A stretch of 8,695 bases of DNA from an uncultured Eubacteriales bacterium (lineage in GTDB: Bacteria > Bacillota > Clostridia > Monoglobales > Monoglobaceae). Below the pieces are notes generated by a model that saw nothing but the letters and a program-made list of their open reading frames with translations, did not search any database and had not been told where the DNA came from. Shown here piece after piece: positions 1 to 4,544 of this stretch. The stretch's first letter is position 1; the number at the start of each line of letters is the position of its first letter. The translations under genes were made by a program, and so were the position numbers. Location of the stretch: assembly GCA_900552305.1 (NCBI GenBank), contig URZD01000089.1, positions 1 to 8,695 on the forward strand. Direction: 5' to 3'.

Positions 1-597
1 CTTGCCGTAAACGCTTGCGCATATCGTGTACCCGCCGTCACGCGGCATAAAATAAACCGACCTTATTCCTATACCCTTGCTTGTATTATACTCCTCCTGT
101 GTTGTCGGCTTTTTCTCGGTTGTCGGAACACTCGCAACATTCGCCCAGCTCTCGCCGCCGTCATGCGATACAAAAAGTCCCTCGTATGCCGTGCCGCAGT
201 AAACCGTATCCGAATCCGCGGGGTCAACCGCAATACACTCGCCGTCAAGCCTTCCGTCATTCGCTATAAACAGCGGCGCAAGCGGCAGTTTTTTCCATGT
301 TTTGCCCCTGTCCGTTGACTTGTACACCCTGCCCGCAGTGTACCAAACCCCGCCGCAGGCGGCATATATCACATCGGGGTCGGACGGGTCGATACAAAAA
401 CCGTTCACCGAAAAGCTGTTCCAGTCCTCAATCTTAAATTCATCCATGAGCGGAATCCATTGGTCGTTTTCGTAATCACGTCTGTAAACACCGCCAACGT
501 CCGTCCTTGCGTAAAGCAGATTCGGCTCGGTCGGATGGAATATAAGTCCCGTAACCATTCCCCCGCCGCCTATATTCACACTGTCCCACACATAGCC
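1..597 (-). other. GH74 catalytic domain, N-terminal propeller portion (left enzyme)
   Basis: This covers residues 402-600 of the left enzyme. The order of landmarks follows the family: GGGG-x-VTG entry strand, F-x-P-x-E, YARTDVGG, WIPL, EDWN, a first Asp box, then NDGR-x-DGE-x-IAVDP and a second Asp box. In family members I remember, the fourth landmark reads GR-x-x-GER-x-AVDP; here the Arg after GE is Cys522. A short hydrophilic insertion (about residues 559-575, Thr/Lys/Glu-rich) follows the second Asp box. The domain normally needs about 700 residues, so roughly 500 are missing beyond the edge. Confidence 0.88.
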
Positions 598-1800
598 CTC
601 GCTGTCGCGCGAGTACGCGGTATGAAAGCCTATGTAACGCGACCGCGGCTCTATATCCAAAGCTCCGTGTACCGTCAGCGCATAATTGCTGTTTGCCTCC
701 AGCGGCACGCCGAACGAGAGCCTTACGCTTTTTCCGCCGTTTTCAAGCCGTGCGGTCACTTTTTGCCCGTTTATACAAAACTCCGCGCCGTCAAGGCTGC
801 TTTGCGCCGTTCCGAGGTGCAGCTCCAGATTATCCGCCGCCGCAACATCACCGAGCGCCGCAAGCCTTGCCGTATTCCCCGACCCGAAGTGCGTTATCTC
901 CACATCGCCGACCATCGCCGCGCCCGACTGCACGCTGCCGCCGGTTGTCATTCCGCTGCGCACCCGCGGGAAAACAATCTTTAAATACCGCATCCCCACG
1001 GGCAGCTCCGCAAGGGACGCGATTTTTTTAACGCTGCACCAGCTGTACGCGCCGGACGGGAATCTGTCCTTTGCCGTGTACCAGCCTTTTCTGCCGCATT
1101 GGTCGGCGGTGAGCCGCGTGTACTCCGCTCCGTCCTCCGACGCCCAAACCGAGAAATCGCCTTCAAGCGTGCTGCCGCTGCCGTCAGCCAGTGTATAGCT
1201 GCCCCACGCATATGTCCAAAAGCTGAACTCCGTCACATCGCCGTCCGTTTTGTAGATAACATAGTTGCCGCCGTCTGTGTTTGAATTTGCCGCCGCCGAG
1301 AATACCTTTTTTTCAATGTCGCCGCTTGTGCCAAGCGTCCGCAGCGATACACCGCCGCTTTTTGTACAGAGCGAAAAATCGTCATTTTTATCCGAAAGCA
1401 CGGTCATTCCGCGGTCAAGCTCCGCCGCCGCAAGCGTTCTGCCCGATACCGTTTTTATGCTGTCGTCAAAGGTGACGGTATAGTCGCTGTTTCTTTGAAT
1501 TACCGCGTCAAAATAAACCGTCAGCTTATCCGCCGCCGCAAGCTCCGCCCTTGCCGCCGCAATTTCGCCCATGTATATCCCCGCCGCGGTCACGGTGTCC
1601 GCGTCAAGCTCCTCCTCCGCCGTCACGGAAAGGCGGGTAAGTCCGTACCCTGCGTCATAGTCAAGTGACCCGTCCTCCACAGCCGTTTTGCACTCGTCCG
1701 CCGCCGCAAGCGGCAGCGCGGGCAACAGCAGCAAAGCCGTACATACGGCGCACAGCAGCGCCGCCGCTCTTTTGATTCCGATAAAGGTTTTGGTTTTCAT
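1..1800 (-). CDS. Secreted GH74 xyloglucanase-like enzyme, N-terminal 600 residues (3' end beyond left edge)
   Basis: I translated this frame by hand: it starts with ATG at 1800 and stays open for 600 codons to the window edge. Residues 1-34 form a signal peptide (basic MKTKTFIGIKR, a Leu/Ala core, likely cleavage after LAAA), so the product is exported. Then follow an SbsA-type Ig-like domain (about 50-136, with YTVTFDD), a discoidin-like module (about 140-306, with ASEDGAEY and RYLKIVF), a second Ig-like domain (about 309-397), and from about residue 402 the start of a GH74 beta-propeller. The GH74 call rests on VNIGGGGMVTGLIFHPTE, LLYARTDVGGVYR, IEDWN, and Asp-box repeats KSTDRGKTW (494-502) and VSHDGGESW (544-552). 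GH74 enzymes hydrolyse xyloglucan and related beta-1,4-glucans. The Asp of TDVGG (residue 434) sits where I recall the family's N-terminal catalytic Asp. The start is fixed by GGGAG seven bases upstream plus the signal peptide. The second propeller and any C-terminal anchor lie outside the window. Confidence 0.93.
   Translation of the reverse strand, partial: MKTKTFIGIKRAAALLCAVCTALLLLPALPLAAADECKTAVEDGSLDYDAGYGLTRLSVTAEEELDADTVTAAGIYMGEIAAARAELAAADKLTVYFDAVIQRNSDYTVTFDDSIKTVSGRTLAAAELDRGMTVLSDKNDDFSLCTKSGGVSLRTLGTSGDIEKKVFSAAANSNTDGGNYVIYKTDGDVTEFSFWTYAWGSYTLADGSGSTLEGDFSVWASEDGAEYTRLTADQCGRKGWYTAKDRFPSGAYSWCSVKKIASLAELPVGMRYLKIVFPRVRSGMTTGGSVQSGAAMVGDVEITHFGSGNTARLAALGDVAAADNLELHLGTAQSSLDGAEFCINGQKVTARLENGGKSVRLSFGVPLEANSNYALTVHGALDIEPRSRYIGFHTAYSRDSEGYVWDSVNIGGGGMVTGLIFHPTEPNLLYARTDVGGVYRRDYENDQWIPLMDEFKIEDWNSFSVNGFCIDPSDPDVIYAACGGVWYTAGRVYKSTDRGKTWKKLPLAPLFIANDGRLDGECIAVDPADSDTVYCGTAYEGLFVSHDGGESWANVASVPTTEKKPTTQEEYNTSKGIGIRSVYFMPRDGGYTICASVYGK
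883..1383 (-). other. Discoidin-like (F5/8C-like) module inside the left GH74 protein
   Basis: Residues about 140-306 of the left enzyme form a beta-rich module with the discoidin-type order: a strand ending in the DFSVWASEDGAEYTRL element, then an RYLKIVFPRV strand, then a closing VGDVEITHFG strand. It is related in layout to the modules of the two middle proteins but lacks their F-[DN]-G signature, so it is a more distant copy. It lies between two Ig-like domains (about 1393-1653 and 610-876). A substrate-targeting role is inferred from its position ahead of the catalytic domain. Confidence 0.6.
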
Positions 1801-1807
1801 GCTTAAT

Positions 1808-1812
1808 CTCCC
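1808..1812 (-). promoter_or_regulatory. Ribosome-binding site of the left GH74 gene
   Basis: GGGAG on the minus strand lies seven bases before the ATG at 1800. It is weaker than the AGGAGG sites of the two middle genes and supports the chosen start. Confidence 0.7.
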
Positions 1813-1848
1813 GCTTTCCGTAAAGTTACTGTTCATTCATATTAAAAT

Positions 1849-1876
1849 CGGACACGGCGCAAAGCACATATGTCCG
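1849..1876 (-). other. Stem-loop in the leader of the left GH74 gene
   Basis: On the transcript, CGGACA and TGTCCG form a 6-bp perfect stem around a 16-base loop; inside the loop GTGC/GCGC can add a short stem with one G-U pair. AUUUUAAU follows. The loop contains GCUUUGC, which is exactly complementary to GCAAAGC in the loop of the stem-loop just upstream in the transcript (1896-1934). No function is assigned. Confidence 0.5.
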
Positions 1877-1895
1877 TTTTTAAAATAAATGAATA

Positions 1896-1934
1896 TTCGG
1901 CGCGGCGGGCGCTTTGCACCCGCCGTCTGCCGAA
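1896..1934 (-). terminator. Terminator-like stem-loop after the 844-residue protein gene
   Basis: Starting eight bases after the TAA of the upstream gene, the transcript can fold into an outer 6-bp stem (TTCGGC/GCCGAA) and an inner 7-bp stem (CGGCGGG/CCCGCCG) separated by small bulges, capped by a nine-base loop. The downstream strand is T-rich but not a clean U-run (TATTCATTTATTTT), so it could be an imperfect intrinsic terminator or a 3' stabilising structure that permits read-through into the left GH74 gene. Confidence 0.6.
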
Positions 1935-1942
1935 AAATATTT

Positions 1943-4477
1943 TTATCTGTACATATCCGCTATCGGTTTAAGGCTTGCCGCCGATTCAAATACATATGTG
2001 CGTATCGAGGTTGCCTCTCCTGCCTTTACCGTCTGGCTGAAGTCCGCCGCGCTGCCCTTTGCAACATCGGTGAATGCGTCAGCCTTAACGTCGCTTAACA
2101 CTCCGTTATCGTATGCCGCCGTGATAACCGTAAACGCCGCTGTTTCCTTATCGCCGTCAAAGTTGAAGTAAACCTTGCCCGCCGCGGTGGTTGTGCCGCC
2201 CTCGTTTGCGGTGTATGCAACGTCGTTTATCTCGTACTTCTCAACCGGTGCGGTATAGGTAACCGTCGGCTTGAGAATACCGTTATTCTTACCGAGGTTA
2301 AAGCGTACATATTTTGTGCCTGTGCCGAGCGCGGACTTGTCAAGCATTATCCACTGCTGACTAAGCCATGTTGCAACTCCCGTTATATTTGTACCCGATA
2401 CTTTATACTTGTTCGCCTTACCTATCGAGGTCCAGTCCTCGCCGTTTTCCGAAACAAATATTTCAACAGTTGACGCGTCATAGCCGCCATGACCCGCAAT
2501 AACGCACTTTATGCTGTCAACAACTCCGTCCAGCTTATATCTTTTGCCGTCCTGCTTTTTAAAGTGATTTCCGTCAAACGGGATAGTGATTTTTGCTTCA
2601 TTACTCTGTGCGGAGTACCAGCCGCCCCATGTGGTATCTCCCGCTTTTGTTGATGCCGCGCTCCAAAGCTGAAGCCATTCATTTGACGGATTCGTATCGG
2701 TGAACGTAACCGTCCTGTATTCGCTGCCTGTGGTAAAGTCCTTTGTGAAAGCCGCTATATTCCAACCCTCAACCGACTTCAATGCAGGCATTTGCAGCAT
2801 ATACTTTGTGTACGGTTTAAGCGCGGACGCAAGAGTTAACACTGCGGTATCTCCGCTTACGCTTGCCGCCGAAACCGTAATCGGGGCGCTGCCGTTTTCA
2901 AATACAACCATGTCGCCCGCATTGACGCTTGCCGCGTCGATTTTCGCGTCATATTTAACAGAGAGCGTGTTGCTTGCCGGAACCTCGCCGTTCAGCTGCA
3001 AAATATCTCCTCCGTCAATATCGGTTGTGTTCCAAACCGCCTGTACGTTTGTAAGACGAACGTCATTGTTTGAACTGTACGAAACACCTATTTTTACTGT
3101 ATTTCGGGGTATATTTTCTTCCTTTATATCAAAAATCTTATACGCACAGTCCTGCTGACCGTCGAGTCCGGTCCACCTGTTCTGAATAAGCCATGTTTTT
3201 CCGTCAACATTTTGCCAGTCACCGGTTTCATAATTTAAGAGCGCTTCTTTCTTAATCAGCTTATTGTCACCGTCATAAAATGACACATTTGCCGCATTAC
3301 ATACAGGAGTTAAAGAATTATTATACTGACTGAGAACAAACTTAACTCTTGTCGGTATTCCCTGAACGCTGTAGGTATCTTCGCCCGATGTCACGCTGTA
3401 GCTGCCGTTAAACAGAAATGCAAAGCTCGCATTCCAACCGAGATAGTAACCTCTTCCGTAAAACGCACTTGTTTCCGCCGCAACGCTTACGCCGTCAAAC
3501 CACTTTTCCTTAGCAGTTTCGATATAATATCTTCCGTTTTGTGAAAAATCCTTTGCCAATGTCGAAAACTTTGCGGATTTTACCGTCAGTTCATTTCCCT
3601 GTGCCGTTTTTACGTCATCGCTTACGGTTACCGTATACTCCGTATACGGCTTTAACGCATTTAGAAGGGTAATACTTGCAACATTTGTATCGCTTAACGA
3701 AACCGCGGCAACCTCAACCGTGTTTCCGCTTGAATCTGCTACCTTATAGCTTGCGGGGTCTGTCGCATTCGCAGAAAGAGCCATGTCAAAGTCCAGTTTT
3801 AAATCGTTTGTTGACGGATAAACCGCTGTGCTGTTTTCAACATCAAATCCGCGTCTTAACGCTTCATAGGTTATTTTGGGAGAATAAATTGCAGCTTCTC
3901 CTCCGCTTGGTATTGTTGACGCTGTTATAACTTTAACAAACTTTACATTTCTTGTTTCGCTGTTTTCATCAGTATACTCAGCGGGTATAGTCAAAGTATA
4001 ATCTGTATACGCCGCCCAACTCGGATTTCTGCCTGAATTTGACAATCCTGTTCCCGTCACTGTTTCTTTATAAACTGTCCAGTCTGTCTTGTTGTCCGAA
4101 ACCGCATATGACATTTTAACGCTCGCATAGCCCCAATAACAAAGCCTTAAAAAGATTTCCTTCGGCGTTCCGTTCATATCGTAGGTCACCCCGTTTTCGG
4201 TTATTGACTTGCTGCCGTCAAAGCTGAATGTCATTGTATTCTCGCCGTTTTTCAGATTATACCACTTATCAACCTCATATCCGTTATTTCCGCGGAGTGA
4301 TATGTTTTCACTGTCAAACCAGCTCATTTTACCGCTTGACGCTGTAAAACTGTATGTAATCACCTTACCGTCCAATGTCTCGCCGTCCGCAAAGACCGCT
4401 CCCGTACCTGCCGCCGTCAGCAGCATTACCGCGCCGAGCAGCGCGGCAAACATTCTTAAAACCTTTTTCTTTAACAT
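1943..4477 (-). CDS. Secreted non-catalytic modular protein with three discoidin-like modules, two Ig-like domains and a shared C-terminal domain (844 aa)
   Basis: The start at 4477 is chosen because AGGAGG lies seven bases upstream and a clear signal peptide follows (MLKKKVLRMFAALLGAVMLL, likely cleavage after VFA at residue 30). A longer reading to 4600 would run into the previous gene. Layout: discoidin-like module A1 (about 38-205), SbsA-type Ig-like domain (about 212-307, with YTEYTVTVSDDVKTAQG), A2 (about 315-482), a second Ig-like domain (about 490-583, with LKPYTKYMLQ), A3 (about 587-743) and a C-terminal beta domain (747-844). No glycosidase motif, dockerin, SLH or LPXTG signal is visible. 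It is a paralogue of the next gene upstream, sharing layout and a 31-base identical DNA stretch. I infer an extracellular polysaccharide-binding role from the GH74 neighbours; a ligand cannot be read from sequence. Its DNA is more AT-rich than that of the flanking enzymes. Confidence 0.93.
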   Translation of the reverse strand: MLKKKVLRMFAALLGAVMLLTAAGTGAVFADGETLDGKVITYSFTASSGKMSWFDSENISLRGNNGYEVDKWYNLKNGENTMTFSFDGSKSITENGVTYDMNGTPKEIFLRLCYWGYASVKMSYAVSDNKTDWTVYKETVTGTGLSNSGRNPSWAAYTDYTLTIPAEYTDENSETRNVKFVKVITASTIPSGGEAAIYSPKITYEALRRGFDVENSTAVYPSTNDLKLDFDMALSANATDPASYKVADSSGNTVEVAAVSLSDTNVASITLLNALKPYTEYTVTVSDDVKTAQGNELTVKSAKFSTLAKDFSQNGRYYIETAKEKWFDGVSVAAETSAFYGRGYYLGWNASFAFLFNGSYSVTSGEDTYSVQGIPTRVKFVLSQYNNSLTPVCNAANVSFYDGDNKLIKKEALLNYETGDWQNVDGKTWLIQNRWTGLDGQQDCAYKIFDIKEENIPRNTVKIGVSYSSNNDVRLTNVQAVWNTTDIDGGDILQLNGEVPASNTLSVKYDAKIDAASVNAGDMVVFENGSAPITVSAASVSGDTAVLTLASALKPYTKYMLQMPALKSVEGWNIAAFTKDFTTGSEYRTVTFTDTNPSNEWLQLWSAASTKAGDTTWGGWYSAQSNEAKITIPFDGNHFKKQDGKRYKLDGVVDSIKCVIAGHGGYDASTVEIFVSENGEDWTSIGKANKYKVSGTNITGVATWLSQQWIMLDKSALGTGTKYVRFNLGKNNGILKPTVTYTAPVEKYEINDVAYTANEGGTTTAAGKVYFNFDGDKETAAFTVITAAYDNGVLSDVKADAFTDVAKGSAADFSQTVKAGEATSIRTYVFESAASLKPIADMYR
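1946..2239 (-). other. Shared C-terminal beta domain (844-residue protein)
   Basis: Residues 747-844 resemble the end of the 682-residue protein: a strand with a Phe-Asn-Phe or Phe-Asn-Tyr core (VYFNFDG versus IGFNYKR), a TVITAAYDNG-like strand, a GSAADFS versus GETADFS element, and a closing RTYVFESAASLKPIAD versus VTFILRDSNGLYPLDK strand. This kind of domain closes many secreted clostridial proteins in my experience; I cannot name its function. Cell-surface or carbohydrate contact are both possible. Confidence 0.65.
2249..2719 (-). repeat. Discoidin-like module A3 of the 844-residue protein
   Basis: Residues about 587-743. Signature residues are F634-D635-G636, Y647 and G651, then the SENGEDW strand (S676 to W682), KYVRF (722-726) and the closing PTVTY strand (737-741). 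The front part is rich in Trp (W601, W605, W617, W620), which could supply a sugar-stacking surface. Confidence 0.7.
3032..3535 (-). repeat. Discoidin-like module A2 of the 844-residue protein (divergent copy)
   Basis: Residues about 315-482. It keeps the signature at F356-N357-G358, Y369 and G373 with the same spacing as the other copies, but has lost the S-x-[DN]-x-x-[DN]-W strand; at that place it reads VSFYDGDNKL. It also ends differently (VQAVWNTTD). It may have a changed or lost ligand. Confidence 0.62.
3863..4366 (-). repeat. Discoidin-like module A1 of the 844-residue protein
   Basis: Residues about 38-205. Signature residues are F86-D87-G88, Y99 and G103, then SDNKTDW (127-133), KFVKV (179-183) and the closing SPKITY strand (199-204). 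It is the copy most similar to A1 of the 682-residue protein, and the shared 31-base DNA stretch lies in its MTFSFDGSKS strand. Confidence 0.72.
4204..4234 (-). repeat. 31-base DNA repeat, copy 1 (partner at 6347-6377)
   Basis: This stretch is identical base for base to 6347-6377. It encodes the MTFSFDGSKS strand of module A1 in both middle proteins. Flanking bases differ immediately on both sides. Confidence 0.85.
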
Positions 4478-4484
4478 TTTCCTA

Positions 4485-4490
4485 CCTCCT
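4485..4490 (-). promoter_or_regulatory. Ribosome-binding site of the 844-residue protein gene
   Basis: A consensus AGGAGG lies seven bases before the ATG at 4477. It decides the start: the in-frame ATG at 4600 has no comparable site and precedes the upstream gene's stop codon. Confidence 0.88.
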
Positions 4491-4509
4491 GAAAAATTTT
4501 TTATTATCT

Positions 4510-4539
4510 CCCGCCGAAGTCCTGCCCGCCAAAGGCGGG
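4510..4539 (-). other. GC-rich intergenic stem with two alternative partners
   Basis: In the 67-nt gap between the two middle genes the transcript carries CCCGCC (4534-4539), then GGCGGG twice (4525-4530 and 4510-4515). The first pairs with either copy: a tight stem with a three-base loop or a longer one with an 18-base loop. There is no immediate U-run, so an intrinsic terminator is unlikely; a stabilising or processing structure between co-transcribed genes is more plausible. Confidence 0.5.
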
Positions 4540-4544
4540 TCAGA

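Noticed and set aside
460..1284. Several plus-strand ORFs of 60-174 codons opposite the left GH74 gene
   Set aside because: They overlap one another in different frames, are Arg/Pro/Ala-rich without domains, and lie antisense to a gene with clear family motifs.
1741..1800. Possible lipoprotein signal (Cys17 or Cys20) in the left GH74 protein
   Set aside because: The residues before each Cys (LL and AV) do not form a proper lipobox, and a normal AAA-type cleavage site follows.
1826..1840. A four-codon mini-ORF (Met-Asn-Glu-Gln-stop) on the minus strand in the leader of the left GH74 gene
   Set aside because: No Shine-Dalgarno precedes it and such a short ORF is expected by chance; no run of regulatory codons suggests attenuation.
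1801..1942. A separate sigma-A promoter or catabolite-response operator for the left GH74 gene
   Set aside because: AT-rich pieces are present, but I could not find a convincing -35/-10 pair or operator match, so none is annotated.
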